A stretch of 64,000 nucleotides of DNA, from NCBI GenBank assembly GCA_900175165.2, contig FWWN02000627.1, positions 191,036 to 255,035 of the forward strand, written 5' to 3'. A program made the position numbers and the translations under genes. Position 1 is the first letter of the stretch, and every line of letters begins with the position of its first letter. The stretch comes from Rhizomucor pusillus. Its lineage: Eukaryota > Mucoromycota > Mucoromycetes > Mucorales > Lichtheimiaceae. Of this stretch, positions 44,677 through 60,800 are shown piece by piece. The notes beneath the pieces were generated by a model. It did no database searches and had not been told where the DNA came from. It saw only the letters and a program-made list of their open reading frames with translations.

Positions 44677-46545
44677 ATGTTCAATCGCTCCGCGCCCGTC
44701 GGCCTCGCTGAGCATTATGCTTTAGCATGGCTCAATATTTGTACAATCACGCTTATTCCTATAATTGCAACAGTAATTCAGCTACGTTCAGCCATTGATC
44801 CGGCCATCGCTCACTCCACGACCGCGGTCACCAAAGCCTGCGATCCTATTAATTCGGCAGCAAACAATATCGCCAACATCCCTGAACTCCTCTTCAAAAG
44901 CTCGATAGAGGAAGCTCAGTCGGCTGCTGATAATATACGCCGAGGGCTCATTGTAGCCGTACAAGCCATCCAAGGGATCATTGTATGGCTTATCAATATG
45001 TATCAGTCAACATTGCGCTGCTTTCTCGGCCTAGCCATCAACGGTGCTGTGTCTGCCGTGACAAACATTGCAGGGTCGATTCAGCAGGCCGCGGAAACTA
45101 TCATCAATGGATTCGAACAAGGCGCCCAATCTATAGAAGAGCAAGTTCAAGGACTGTTTGGAATACACAATGAAGATGATGACCAAGCGCTAAAATATGT
45201 ATCTCTTGGCAACTGGACCCAGACTATGCAGTCGGTGCAGGCAAAGGTGCAGGACTGGACGACGTCAAGTGACGAAATGAACCAGCTCGTAGGTTATCCT
45301 TTTCAGAAACTGGTTGCTCAAATCAACGATACATTCTTGGATTGGAAACCGTTTTCGCATTCTATGCAGACACTCGAATCAACTTTATCAGATCGCAGGA
45401 TATACTGCGATCCTTCCACGGCCAAAGTGGCGCTTGATGAGACGCGCGATACATTGTATCGCGTGACATCCATTGGAATTGCCGTTTTGTCTGTCACATT
45501 TCTTGTCTGCGTTGCCGTCAATATGTATTTCGTTCGCGCACGGCACATGTATTTCTCCAAGAAGATCACAACGGTGGCCAATGATATAATCTTCACAAAG
45601 GATGATAACGGCGACGCTGGTCGCAGTTGCCATTTGCAGTACACTCGAAAGCAGCTAACCTTGTTTGGTCATGCGTACCAAAAACCGTGGGTCTCGGGAT
45701 TGCTCGGAAAATTGTCCAACAGAAGCACCAGCACCAGCACCAGCAATTTCTTTCACCAGAAAGAGTACACTCGTGCGCTAGCTTGGTGGATAGACTTTCT
45801 TACTCATCGTTACGCCATCTATTGCCTACTCATTGGTGCTTCCGGAATTTTGGCATGCTATCTTCTACTCCTGGTTCTCGATCATTTCTTGGATGGCTTG
45901 GCAACAGGATTCTATGCGCGTCTGCAGAGCTGGATAGATGAAAACGTCGCTGCAGCTGCTGTCGAGGTTACAAATAGCACTAATGTTAAGATCACCCAAG
46001 TGAATATGTGGATTGGAGATATCGAGCAAGACCTAAACCAGCATGCTTTCGGTACTGTGCAGCAAGCGGCGACGGCAGTTAATCAGACTTTGGCTTCCGC
46101 CGTTGATCACGTGTCAGCATTCATCCAATCTACGCTGGGAGGTTCAGTCCTTGAACAGCCTGCGCGGGATGTGATCAACTGCTTGCTACTGAACAAGATC
46201 GAAAACATGGAACACGGACTCACATGGATAGTAAGTGTGCAGTTCGTTTTTTATAACAGCTTGAATGATTGACATATCCTCTCGCTTTGACAGGCTCAAA
46301 ATAGCCACGTTAACTTGTCGCGGGCTGATGCACTGGACGTGCAAGCCATAAGTCATCTGATAAGCGATAACATGGAAGACCCATCGACATCGGCGTGGTC
46401 AGCGCTGCGACAGCAGCTACGTGCACAGATAGAATCTAGTCTCATATACTCCACAATTATGCTGAGCCTATGGATACTTTGTATTGTAATCGCAGCAGGG
46501 TTTTTGGCTCGTGATATGATAGCTCACAGATTCCCAAGGAAATAA
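44677..46545 (+). CDS. PRM1: Prm1-like plasma-membrane fusion protein
   Basis: Two exons (44677-46230, 46294-46545) encode 601 residues. Membrane segments are near residues 10-35 (LNICTITLIPIIATVIQLRS), 265-290 (IGIAVLSVTFLVCVAVNMYF), 380-405 (YAIYCLLIGASGILACYLLL) and close to the C-terminus (MLSLWILCIVIAAGFL). Between them lie two large extracellular domains with heptad-rich helices and N-glycosylation sites. The topology, the WWIDFLTHRYAIYCLLIGAS block and length fit Prm1, which stabilises membrane fusion during mating or hyphal fusion. The start at 44677 was preferred to an upstream in-frame codon because it follows the TATA box properly and gives the usual N-terminus. Confidence 0.85.
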
Positions 46546-46683
46546 ACCTTGCTTGATGCCGCTGAAACACTTGGGTGACACAGAACATGACAAAGAAGCG
46601 GGCGGCGGCGAATTTTTGTCAAGTTATTTCTCTCAGTCAAACCACACCAGAGTTGAGGCCAGTTGAACGACGACCGATCAACA

Positions 46684-48935
<2,252 letters not shown>

Positions 48936-49228
48936 CATAGTCGCTAAATGAACAGCACGTTACCCATCGCTTTGTAAATGAACATACCTTCAATACAACT
49001 TCTAGCAATTTGTACTCTGCTATATTTCCTATATGATTCCGTGATTGATTTCTCGATAATCGTTTAGCTTTTAGGTATGGACAAAGTCGGTTAATGGAAT
49101 AGCCACATGCTGTATAATAGTTTTTTACACGTAGCAGAGCAGAGACAGACATTGGCATCACCAGAAGGAGAGAAGAACATGTGTACACTTTTAATTTATA
49201 AACAACATTTAGGAACATTCGAGGTTGA

Positions 49229-52200
49229 TTATTTACTGGAACTTTTAGCCAGCCATTCCACCTCTTCGACGATGCGCATATTGACCGTTGCAGGTTGCAT
49301 TATCATTACATGGTAATCTTCAATAGCTTGATTTTCGTCGAGCGCCATTTTATGCGGAAATGCGTAGGCTGACTGTCGAAGATCCCTCGTTTTGAAGAAA
49401 TGCGTAAACAGGAAAGTCAGATGAACTTGAGGGCTCTTTTCTGATAGCTGCTTTGTAAATGCTTCAAGTCGACCTCGCTCCTTTTTCCAATAGATATCGC
49501 TGCAACGCATAGCATTTAGTGCCAGGTATCCTTTATGTGACGGGCTATGTTTGACTTACTCTCCTAAATCATCGACGTGCGTGCCTCGCATCTCGGACAA
49601 CTGAAAAATGACTCCTCCAATCTCGTCCACATCCTTTAGTCGAGGCATGTAAGAATCTAATATGAAACGTGCTCCAAAATATTATTAATATTCAGCACTT
49701 ACCCTACTTGAAAGATAGGTATTTGAATCAATGCATCGGAAACAGATGTTTACATCGTCATATGACTTGAAACACCGTAGAGTGCTTTTGTCCAGACCGA
49801 ATTTTTGGATAAACCACTGCGTCGAATCAAGGACCATTTGCTCCACGTGGATCAGAAATTGCCGAGTTGGTTTGACAGGTCTTGATTCCAGTATTTGTAG
49901 GCTGCTGCCGATTGATCCCTTATGGATATGTCGATGTACTATGTCGGCAAAGTTTTCTGTACGCCATACAGTGTAGGCGTCGGGAGGCTAGCCATATAGC
50001 AACATCACGTTAGCTTATCTCGTGCTATTTTGCATGGAAGCAACTCGGATTTACTCACGCCAGTCAACCGCCGCAACGCCCGCGCTTCAGCGGCTATGCA
50101 CTGTTTCCCACAAGCTTGAGCCAAATTCTTTGGTTTTCGAGGAGGCGACAAACTCATGATCATTCGATATACTGCGTTGCGCTCTTGAACGATGTACTGT
50201 CTTTCTGCAAGACAGTCTCGCGCAGCATCCAGCCACGGCCGTGCAATCCGAAGAGCCAATTTTCTCCGCCTCATCAATCGTGCTTGCTGTAGCCTGATAT
50301 AATCCTCTAGCGTTGTTGTGACCTGCTGGTCGATGGCGCCCAAAGTGGCCTCCAGGAGAGCTGCAGCGCGTGCGCGTGATTCTTCCGCCAAGCGCTGCTC
50401 GCGCGCTTGAGCGATGAGTTGTTGCTGCCGTTTTTTTTCCTCCTCCGCAGCCTTTGCTGCCTCCATCTCGCGTTGTTTCCTTTGATTTTCAATCTCACGC
50501 TCTTTCTCCAAAAGATGCTGCTTTTCGATAGCCAGTTTGCGTTCAATCTCTTGTTGCTTCTCCAAAAGTTGCTGTCGCAATGCTTGCGCGTCTGCACTCT
50601 GAGATGCTGCTTGCGCCAACGCTTCTTTTTGGATGTGAGCCTGTGCGGATGTTTGATGCGCTGCTGCTGCTACTGTCTTTCGAGACAACGGACTGTTGCG
50701 ATCAGCATAGTAATCATCGCGGATTCGGCGCGCCACTGCTGCTACTCGTTGCACGGTATAAAGTGGAGGTAACTGTCGTTTGGAGGGTATAACCGATTTG
50801 TGAACGACGCTACCACCAGGCAACGTCGAATCTTGAGTTTCGTATACGTTTTGGACTGTATCAACTGTAGTCGTCTTATCATTGACGCCGTTGACAATCT
50901 GCGCCAAGGTGCGTCCGCCCTTTTTGGGATCGACTAGCAGCATCGACTTTGTTTGCCGAGGGTTTGAAAGAGGTTCTGGCGTTGGAGGAGACCATCAGCT
51001 ATGAAATGCTCGCATTTTAGGACACGCATGGGATATTACCGTTGAAAAACACGACTCGTCGCTTCTCCATTCTTTGTCCAAATCGAATCGTCGTCCAATC
51101 GTCATTTGTATCAAAGACAAGACCGTAGAGCTTGGCTTCTGCCAAAAGTTGATGAACAGAGTCGTAAGCGAGTACCTGTCTGAGGTATTCAACCTCGACA
51201 CCCTTGTGTGCATAGTTGTAAGCCTTGTTCATAGCTTTAAGTGCCCCCTTGCGGACGTCGGGAAAGTGCCATTCAGCCATGCAGGCGAGTAAAAATGGTG
51301 TTTGCGCATCGCCTACAAGTTTGAAGAATTTTGAATAGAAATTTTGACACGCCTCGATGTTATCGAATTTGTTGCGTCTGGCCGATGTCTGCATAATTTC
51401 ATTGTTTCGCTGCAGTAAACTGTAAAGGTCCAATGCCCGCTGTAGCCATGGATGTTCGAAAACATGCTTTGGAAGCTTCATCAGATGCCGTGCCGCTCCC
51501 GGATCGCGCGCATGTGTGAGTAAAAAGTATGCGCGAAACTCTGCTTCATTCGGTGTCTCGATGCCTGCTTCTCGCAAATCGTCGTAAAATTCCATCAAAC
51601 TTAGGAGTACTGGATACGAGAGCGGGTTAAATGACTGTCAACAGTATATCTATAGTATTGCCCTTTACCGACCTTTACGCAGCTGCTCCGTTTCCTGTTG
51701 TTCGCTAAACTTGTCATCATCGTATTCACAGAGTTCGTGTATTGAAAGAATGTGGAATCGTGCAATTCGTTCGTGACAATGGACAGCAGTGACATCGCGG
51801 ATATTTTGGAGAGTGAAGTCCTGCCGAATTGATCGTGTGCGATCTCGCAAGAAGGGGTGGCATTTGATGAATGGATTTTCCATTAGCACATCGTTGATGA
51901 GATAGTCTAGGGTTGACTAGGAATGAAAAAGGAAGGTATGAGCTCATGCGCTTAACTATTGTCGAGTCCCTGGATCATCATTACTACCACTTACTACTAG
52001 AATATGTGGGGGTCGAACATCCGATGGCAATGGCTGCTCGTTACCAGCTGCTGAGCGTCGGTATCTTTTTACAGTCTTGTTGGGATCGGCGTTCCCCTCA
52101 TCATCCTGCAAATAGTCCTTGTAAGCAGACATACAAGCGGCTGCTTGTTTACGCTTACCATTTCCAGGACATCCAACATCTTTTGGACCTCTCTTTCCAC

Positions 52201-52741
52201 TCGTTCAAACTCTGGGCACATGCTTGTGCATGTACCACGGAAGTCGATTGCGTCTTCAAGACGCATTCGTGCATTTGGATCAGGTATCAATTTGAGCTTT
52301 ATCGCCTCCTGACGTTCAGCTACGCGTGCTTCTTTCAGCTGTAAGAACGGAGGTTGTTAGAGACGTGAATGGGTTGCCGCATGGATAGTTGCCCCGGAAA
52401 CGGACCTGGTCATACAGCATGCTCTTGTTAGTAGCGCCAAAGCGTTTTGCACGTTGCGCTGCAGTCATAAATCCAGATTCGGACAGATCGAGCCCATTCT
52501 CTTCTTTGCGCAGTGTTACTTTTGACGGTGATGAGTTTCCAAAGCCCTTATTTCTGTTGATCCCTCCTCTCCTAGGTTTTGGGCTGCCTCTGCTGGTTTT
52601 GCCGCTCCATTGCGCATTCAAAGCGACTGTCTGTAGATTTTCGTTTCTTGCAGAGATCTTTGTACTTGGAAAAGTACTTGCACCGCGGCCTCGACCTCTT
52701 CGTGATGATCGGGGATCTCGACGCAAAGTGGCTGTGGACAT
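49229..52741 (-). CDS. SAC3: SAC3/GANP-family mRNA export factor
   Basis: Nine exons (52741-52406, 52338-52159, 52117-51995, 51916-51669, 51599-51040, 50975-50059, 49987-49703, 49633-49560, 49499-49229) sum exactly to 784 residues. The N-terminus is Arg/Gly/Ser-rich with SGFMTAAQRAKRFG. The Sac3 domain runs from DFRGTCTSMCPEFERVEREV through FHILSIHELCEYD and GDAQTPFLLACMAEWHFPDV. A long Gln/Glu/Arg coiled coil (ALRQQLLEKQQEIERKLAIE) follows, then a short C-terminal domain. Sac3 is the scaffold of TREX-2 at the nuclear pore, binding Thp1, Sem1, Sus1 and Cdc31 to couple transcription and mRNA export. The basic helix region (LLEATLGAIDQQVTTTLEDY) could be the Sus1/Cdc31-binding segment. Confidence 0.9.
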
Positions 52742-53605
52742 GTAAAGAGGGAAAACGTGCGCGTTCTAGGCTGGTTCTGCCGATTCACGACCAACGTTTT
52801 GAAAGTGCGCCAATTGCATAAAAAGCTAGAACATTAAGCCGCACTTTATCAGGTCCAAAGCTACTATCGACCTTGACGAAGAAAACCTTTTGAGATGCTC
52901 ATCAATATAAAAATATGGTTGTACGTAGTAAGATCTGCATTTTGACATCCATTATATCCGTTCCGTCTGTCGAGACATAGTATGAAGCTCGCGCTGTAAA
53001 CTTGTTCCTTCTCATGTGGTCAGTATGATCGAATGCAGTACTCTACTATACTAAGGAGCACCTTTATAGGTTATCAATTATTCTTGGTTAGCGAACTACA
53101 TATCAAAATCTCTTTTGTATATTTCAAGATATCGCCAAGCAGCAACTTTGAATAGATCAGCTTATCCGTCGTGTATATTTGACCAACAGAAGAGTATCCA
53201 AAGCGCAATGAAAAATTAGATCAAAATGTCTATAGAGACGATCATATTATTGCACTAGCTAAAATGACAGTTTTCCATTCATCTGCCGAAAGGAGACTGC
53301 TGTAATAATCAATAATCGTGGCAATAAACTAAATATATTGCTAGTACAGCCAGCAGTATGAAGATGAATATTAATTGAAACGATTCCAGTCGTTGAGTGC
53401 TACATTTGATTTTAAGTAATTAAAAATGTATAGGTTACTGTAATCTTTATTCCATATCTATCGAGTTAAATCATGCATAGTAGATGTACCGACATGCATA
53501 CGAGTATGTTTGTGGAGAATTTTGTTGGTATTTTTTGCATTGAAAATCCTCTTTTTGGTGCAACAGCACGAATTTTCCACTTCCTGGCTTTATACTTCTC
53601 ATCAA
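52742..53605. other. AT-rich intergenic region
   Basis: About 860 bases between divergent SAC3 and GVP36. From about 52880 to 53470 the sequence is clearly AT-rich with no open frame of note. This is the most AT-rich stretch in the window. A replication origin is conceivable but no specific element was identified. Confidence 0.45.
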
Positions 53606-54787
53606 ATGGCCGACCTTACAGATAACATCAGAGTCGTGGATGCTGAACCACAAGCACCTGCATCCAATGCAGGCTCTCAAGGCTCGCCCATCAACCCCAA
53701 CGCGATCCTGAACAACACCTTGGACGGCTTTGCAAACTTGAGCTCCAAGTTTAATCCCTTTGCCCAGCGCCTCAACAAAGGCATCGGCCAAGTGAGACAG
53801 GTAGGTATGATGCCAAGTCAAACGTAGTAGCAAATGTACTTATACTAGCCCGTTAGTACGCGCAAGAACGGCTAGGTACTGCGGAAGATATCACTGAACT
53901 CCCTCAAGAATACAAAGATTTGGAGAAGGTTTGGTTTGCCTTACGAATTATAATATATCAGGATACTTATCATGCTGCGATTTTAGCGCGTTGATGCCCT
54001 CCGCAACGTGTACGTGAACCTTTTGAAGGTCACTCGTATCTACAGCAACCCGTCCTACGATTACCCCACGCAGTTGCAAGAGTCGCTGGCAGGTATATCC
54101 AGCACATTTACTGCCCAGTTCCAGAACTTGGCACTGTCGCCCGCTGAGCGCGCCCAGGCTGAAGCCAACCAGCAGAATGCAGAAAAGCAGCAGCAGCCAA
54201 AGACATTGTCACATGCCCTATCCCGTGTCTCTGCTCAGGGAGCAGAGTCCGTTGGTGTTGAAGAACCTCTTGGCACCGCCTTGTTCAAGGTAGCCACCGT
54301 TGCTGAGAAGGTCGGCGATGCGCGTATCAAGATGGATCAAGCTATCGTCTCAAAGTTTAACCAGCCAATGCAAACAACTCTCAATACGACTTTGGAGCAG
54401 GCATTGAAAGCTCGTCGCAACGTTCAATCAGCACGTTTGAGCTTGGACGCTTGCAAGGCCAGATACCGTTCTGCACGACCGGAGCGATCGGATGCTGCAC
54501 GCTTAGAAGTTGAGCAGGCAGAGGATCACTTTGTCGCTGCTGTTGAGGAAGCCACTAGCTTGATGAAGGCTGCTTTGGAAAACGTAAGGGCATACTATGC
54601 TGTAGAAAGCGAGGTAGAAAGCTAATAATGTCACTTGTAGCCTGAGCCGTTCCGCAACTTGGCAGACTTCGTAGCCGCTCAAGTAGCGTACTTCAAAGAA
54701 GCAAGCGATATTCTTTCTGAACTGGCTCCGGAATTGGACGAGATCCAAGTTACTCAAGAGTCCTTGTACCGCAACAGCCACGAGTAA
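53606..54787 (+). CDS. Gvp36-like BAR-domain protein
   Basis: Four exons (53606-53800, 53857-53928, 53987-54583, 54641-54787), exactly 336 residues. FNPFAQRLNKGIGQVRQYAQ and ERLGTAEDITELPQEYKDLE open the BAR domain; VDALRNVYVNLLKVTRIYSN, LFKVATVAEKVGDARIKMDQ and ALKARRNVQSARLSLDACKA form its long helices. The order and spacing match the Gvp36 family of N-terminal BAR proteins, which bind and curve Golgi and endosomal membranes and act in endocytosis and vacuole morphology. The Met at 53606 was taken as start because the upstream frame is hydrophobic noise. Confidence 0.88.
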
Positions 54788-55034
54788 ATGCCAGACGATA
54801 GCTTGTTAGGACACACACTCCTTACCGTTGTAAACATAGCACTCTTGAATCCAAATATCTATATAAAATCTAAATCATATATAAATGTGTTGTTTTCTGT
54901 CTAAACAACGTGTCAAAATGAAATGTGACAATTGGAAGCATTCAAGCAAACAAAAAACCCAAATCACATGAAATCGCCTGTTTTGGGGGAATGCCTTTTC
55001 CGCCTGGTTCTGCCTGACGCTTTTCTCTTGACTA

Positions 55035-57499
55035 ATGACGGAGCCAACGGCCGAATCGGCGTCGAATGGAGCGTCAAAAGAATGCCAAAAACAAGACGAC
55101 AAGTCCACCAAAAGCAGCAATAACAGTGCGCCGTCTTCTTCGGTTATGCCCGGCAAACGCAAAATGCCTGACCAAAATGCAGGCGATGCTAACGCAAGCT
55201 CCTCAAGTCTACCGTCGTCCGTAGTCGCCAAACGGTCTCGCTCCTCTTCCTCGCTCGGTTCCTCGACTTCTTGGCTGCAACGTTTATATGCCTCCAAAAG
55301 CACAGAAGTGCAACCTCCGGATAATATTTCGGAAAAGGATACAGCAGCGTCATCCACAAAGAACAAAGCAAACGGCGATGATAGCAGCAGCGACAATGAT
55401 AACAAAAACATGGACTTGGCCATTAAGAATGAAGGAGAAAGAAGCAACAGCAGCAGTGGTAGTGGCAGCGACGACGGTGATGATGGTGACGACAATGACG
55501 GTAAAGAGAACAAAGTGGATTCCTCATCATCCGGGATTTGGTCATGGTTTGGATACGGAAGCAATACGACGGACGCATCGGTCCAGGAACGCATGGATAA
55601 AGAACGGCGAAGACAGGAGCAGCAGCAACCACAACAACAACGACGAGAAGGAAAAGAAGATCAAAACTTGCAAGTTAAAAAGCAAGAACAAAAAGATAAT
55701 GATGAGGCTATCGATAATAGCTCTATCAGCAATGCAACAAATGATTCAAGTCGATCCCTGTGGCGATTGTTATTTTGGTCATCTTCGCCGTCAACAACCG
55801 CAGAGTCTGGAAATGATGCAAAGAAGTATTCGGTTGTTGTAGAGAACGATCCACCCGCGACGCAGGAGCAGCAGAATAGAAAGATCGAAAAAGCCAAAGA
55901 AGCAAATAAAGATCCAGTCTCGGGCGGCAACAAGGATCAAGCAGCAGAGCAGCCATCATCACCCAAGCGCAACAAAAGGAAGAATGTGGTGCTTCCAACT
56001 ATACATTCACAGTTTGCGCCCATGCCGGAAAGTGCTCACGCTCAAGAGGCATCGACATCTCTGCTCAGCAAAGCACTTCGATCAATAAATTCCATGTTTG
56101 CACCGAGCCGGACAGATTTATCTGAGCATCCAAACCCAAAGATGGCCAAGTTCATTCAGAGTCTCAAGGGGGATCCGAAAACCATCGCAGGAAAAAGGTT
56201 CGTCATTGTTGGGGTCCATGGCTGGTTTCCAATGAAGGTATAACAAATAAGAAAGGAGTGATACTTAAACGGTGTGGCTAACAGGTGAATGAGGGTTGAT
56301 AGCTCGTGCGAAGCATGATTGGCGAACCTACAGGAACGTCAACTAAGTTTTGTGATCAAATGGTCCTGGGCGTGACAGAATATTTCCGCAAGGTGCACAA
56401 CCTAGAGATACCGACGGATTCCTTGACGACGATACCCCTGGAAGGCGAAGGCAAAGTCGAAGAACGTGTTGACAAGCTATATGCAAGCCTCAAGGAAAAT
56501 AACGAGTGGATGGAGGCGTTGATGTCGGCTGACGTGATTTTCTGGGCGACGCATTCTCAAGGCACACCTGTGTCCGCGATATTGCTGCATCGATTGCTTG
56601 CCGACAACCGAATCGATCCTGCTTGCCAAGCACTGTGCCTGCTGGCAATGGCAGGCATCGCGCACGGTCCTTTTCCTTCCTTAAAAGGGAGTTTGATCGT
56701 CAAGGTATGTAAAAATAATGATGTAAACAAGAAACATCATTATCTTTATTGAAGCATACCAATTGACTTCTTCCAGTATTTTGAAGCCGATGCCGCGCGT
56801 GAATTGTTTGAGTTCATGGACTCGACGAGTGACATTTCTCAAAAGTTCCGGCAGTCTCTAGCGTATATCTTAAACAAGGGCGTTAAGACCGTACTGGTAG
56901 GATCTATGCAGGACCAGGTAGTTCCGCTCTACTCGGCAATCATGGCTGGCGCTTCACATCCATCCATTCTGCGTGCAGTGTATATAGATGGGCATGTCTA
57001 CTCTGAGGACGATTTCCTTATCAACCTAATAACGTTTGCTCTCCGTTTACGAAACGCTGGCTTCTCTGACCACGGCCTGCTTACGCATATCAGTGAAGTT
57101 CTTGCTGGAAACTTGTACCAATGGGAAGGGGGCCATTCGACCATCTACGAGGAAGTCGGCGTGTACGAACTTGCAGTCCAGTATCTGTTTGAGACTAAAC
57201 CCTTTGGTGACTTGGCTTTACCGCAACAGCAACAGCAGCATGTAGAATCATCCAAAGCTCGGGAAAACAAGACTGCTACCGAGGTCATGCTGGATCATTT
57301 CCAAGCAAAACTGCGACAGAACCCATTCTATCTGCCGTGGGCAATGCGTGGAATATGCGACGATGCGCGCGTCCTGGGAGACAAAGTGCTTAGCCGAGAG
57401 CTTGAAAAGTTGCGCGACCTCTTTGATAGATGGGTACCAAGCAGCGCCAAGATGCGCGAGATAAAGTTTCGTTTGGAACCCTTGAAAGCTCGTTTGTAA
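55035..57499 (+). CDS. Alpha/beta-hydrolase fold protein (YML020W-like)
   Basis: Three exons (55035-56237, 56303-56704, 56777-57499), exactly 775 residues. The first 370 residues are disordered: Ser, Asp, Gln and Lys-rich with short tryptophan patches (SGIWSWFGYG; RSLWRLLFW). The catalytic half starts at KRFVIVGVHGWFPMKLVRSM (HG-type oxyanion strand) and carries WATHSQGTPVSAILLHRLL, where H-S-Q-G is the nucleophile elbow. It ends with a conserved helical cap and GGHSTIYEE, a likely catalytic His. The architecture matches fungal proteins related to yeast YML020W, of unknown substrate; lipase or esterase activity is inferred only from the fold. Confidence 0.75.
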
Positions 57500-57840
57500 C
57501 GGGTCACCACCATTATTCCTCTTTTCTGCTTACCTTCCCCCCATTCCCCCTTGCACTCCTCCACCACCTTGCAACCCAGATTTTTGTACGATATTCTATA
57601 TTACCATACACTCGAGATACAGCAAACATAGTAGATTGTATCATCTTCGTAATAAACTTTTTTCCTTTTAATTCATATATCATATTTGTTCCATGAAATG
57701 TATACATATAAGAATTAGATTATTAGGAAATTTGCTTGAGTTGGCAGTCTACAGAGAAGCAGTCCATCGTCGATGGTGTCCGTGTGTGCGATGCGTATAT
57801 AAAATGTGGGTACATGCATGTTCAGAAAATATGTATAAAT
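57500..57840. other. Convergent 3' flanks
   Basis: About 340 bases of T-rich and C-rich 3' UTR-like sequence between the hydrolase stop and the importin stop. Possible poly(A) signals AATAAA occur at about 57650-57656. No gene was seen. Confidence 0.45.
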
Positions 57841-60800
57841 TCTATAGAAATCTGGATAGTTCGCTGGAGGCAATGATGTGATTGTTGGATTGCGCATTTA
57901 GTGCTCGGATAAGCTCAATAAGTTGAGACCGCATCACAGCGCTCAGTTGCGCTTCATCAGACAAAACATGCGTGAAAACGTGGAGAAATTGCGGTATACT
58001 GTTCATGACCTAGATTCACATGAATAATTAGTGAAGTGAACAAAAATTTACATATGCATGGTGAACCTACAAGAGCATTGTTTGACTGGAAAAGCTGGAA
58101 CAGGCAAGCAAATACAGGTTCGTTCTCAGCAAAATCAGCTTTCAAAGGCAAGGCTGTAAAGAATACCGGCAGAACTTGGTCAAGTGGCACCGCGTTTGGA
58201 TGAGCTAAAATTAAGCGAGCAACTGCACCTGCAGCGTTGTCTGTAGTGTTTGGCAAAGATTGGTCATGGAAGAGTGGATGCAAGGCTGTGAAAATTGTAG
58301 GGTATTGTCTAGAATATTGCATTGCGTCAGTAAGTTATATTATCTCATAACCTCTTCTCTTCTAGACTCACGAGCTCAAGTCGATTTGAGAAAATGTGAC
58401 AAGCAAGCCTAAACCATAAGCTGCATTGCTTCGTACAGTCTGATCGTCATCGCTAGTGCCTTTGATGAAAATCTGCAGTAGTTTCTCTGTATGAGGTGTC
58501 ACTGCAGTTTTGATGCCGTTGATACATTCTGCTAGGCAACCCACGGCCATCGATCTGTCGGCAGCCGATCTGGATTTCTTCTGTGCATAAAAAAGTCATT
58601 AATCTCTTCCTGGCTAAAATGAGAACAATGATATTTACATAGTAGCTTGAAATCAAAGGCATGAAAACGTCAAAGTAGGATGAAAAGTTGTCACCCAAAG
58701 TTTCGCACAATGCGGAAACAAGATCGCAGGCTGCCCCGATAAGAATAGACTCTGCCGAACCTTCGTCATCTTCATCAACGTATTCATCCTCCTCGTCGGA
58801 ACTCTGCTGACACATGGAACGTTTCTCATATATTTCTAACAGGTTGCGAGCAATATCCTCGACATCTAGTGTAATGTTAGCATCACAACAATGGTCTCGA
58901 TAGTCTTCAAGTGTTTACTTACGCTGCGCTACAAGGGCAGGACCTACTAACTTTAATGCCTTGGCCATTTCTTGAAGAATCATGATTACCACCATCTTGT
59001 TATCTTCCTCAGGCCAGGCCTTGATAACTGGTATCATGACGAACTTGATCATTTTTTGAACATTCTCGTGTACAGGGTATTTGACTGGTAGACCTGGCAG
59101 CCAATCTCCTTGGTGGGATATGATATGGAATGCTCGAAGATATGCAAAGAGTGAGCGAGTAACGGAGCTTCGGACTTCCTCGTCGATGTGGCCGTGAAGG
59201 TTTTCTAATTGTCGAAGGGTATCGTCGACGTAAGGCAAGAAATGTGTTTTAGTATTTTCAAAAAGATCTCCAAGAGCTTGAACCGCAAAGTTCTTTTCAG
59301 AAGCGACCACAGAGTCAAAGTAGAAATTTTCAAAGACATCTTCGTCTTCAACGTCGTTGGCTAGATCCAGCTGTCCTTCCAGAATATCGTCATTTCGCTC
59401 TTTTTCTTCGCACGTTTGGATCAGAACAGGGACAACAACGGGCAAGAAGCGTGCAAACTCTTCTCCAAACACTCGAGCCATGACTGCAAAGAACCCGTAC
59501 GAAGACTCCTTTAGCCGAGGGAATTCGGGTGCCAGCTGAGCGATCGTCAGGTCCATTGCAGGATCCAGATATTTCCGGAAATAATCGGGCCCGACAGCTT
59601 CAGCAATGAAGGCAGCCGTGTCGGTTGCCACACCTCGTACGGTCAGAAACTGAGGGTCACCAGTGCATTTCATCAATTTAAATACTTCAGGTATAACTTG
59701 CTCGAAATATGGCTGAAAATCGCTACCGGCGGCGTGGGCAATGCTGCCTATGGCAGAAAGAGCTGAAGAATGCATTTCCACGCTGGGTACGACATGCAAT
59801 AGTCGCAAAAGTCCAGGACATAATTCAGGCAAGTAAGGCACGACGTCTTTTCCTAGCCCATCCAGAATAGCATCCAAGGCATTGCATGCACTGCTGGTTA
59901 TTTCAGTCTGACCGTCGCTCATGAGATTCGCAACCAAGGGAATAAGCTCTTTGTGGCGTTCCTTGATTTCAGTGGGCAATTCGTCTGCAAGGGAACTGAG
60001 AGCCATGCAAGCTGCGCGCCGTACAGTAACGTCAGGGTCTTGTAAGCCGGTACATACGAACCGCAACACTTCATCCATTCTAGACACCATGTAATCGGCA
60101 CAACCCTCAACTATGACAGCCAGTCCCATCATGGCTGCTTTTCGGTAGCCTGGGTCATGGTGCTGTAAATATCTCGTAACGATAGGCAGCACAATTGGAT
60201 ACACTTGCGGCGGAGGCATGTTGTTACCAAGAGAGTTGATAACTTTAAACGCGAGCTAAAAAAAAAAAAAACCTTAGCAATCATGATCCGATGTCATATA
60301 TATATATCAAAATGTCTTGGACTTACTCGAGATGGCGGCTCATCATCGTTGTCTTCAGGTTCAGGCTCTGTGCCGATAGGCATCACTCCTTCAATAATGT
60401 ACCCCACAAGTTTCAGACTGCGGATTTTGCTCCCCTTGCTATAATTATACGTTATAACATTCGCATAGCATGAGTGTGCGTATAGAAACTCACTAGACTG
60501 CAGCCCACATCAAGAAGGACAGAGCCATGACTCGGATTGCATCATCAATTTCGCGGTTCGCTGCCACTTGTAGGAAAAATCGGATGAGATCTACCAGATG
60601 GTCTGATAATAACGGCACGTCCTATAATACAAAAATAAGAACATTTTCCTTTACATAGCGTTACTTGTTATCTCCATACCAGCATCAAAAGTGTGTCGAA
60701 TACTTCAAAAATTTCTCCGGCCTTTTCTTCATCTCCCAGTTTCAAACATTCCTCTAGGACACCCACCATCGCTGGCACAAGAGATTTAAATTGTTTCTGA

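Noticed and set aside
54875..55594. 239-codon minus-strand open frame
   Set aside because: It is antisense to the low-complexity N-terminus of the alpha/beta hydrolase, which is confirmed by its spliced catalytic domain.
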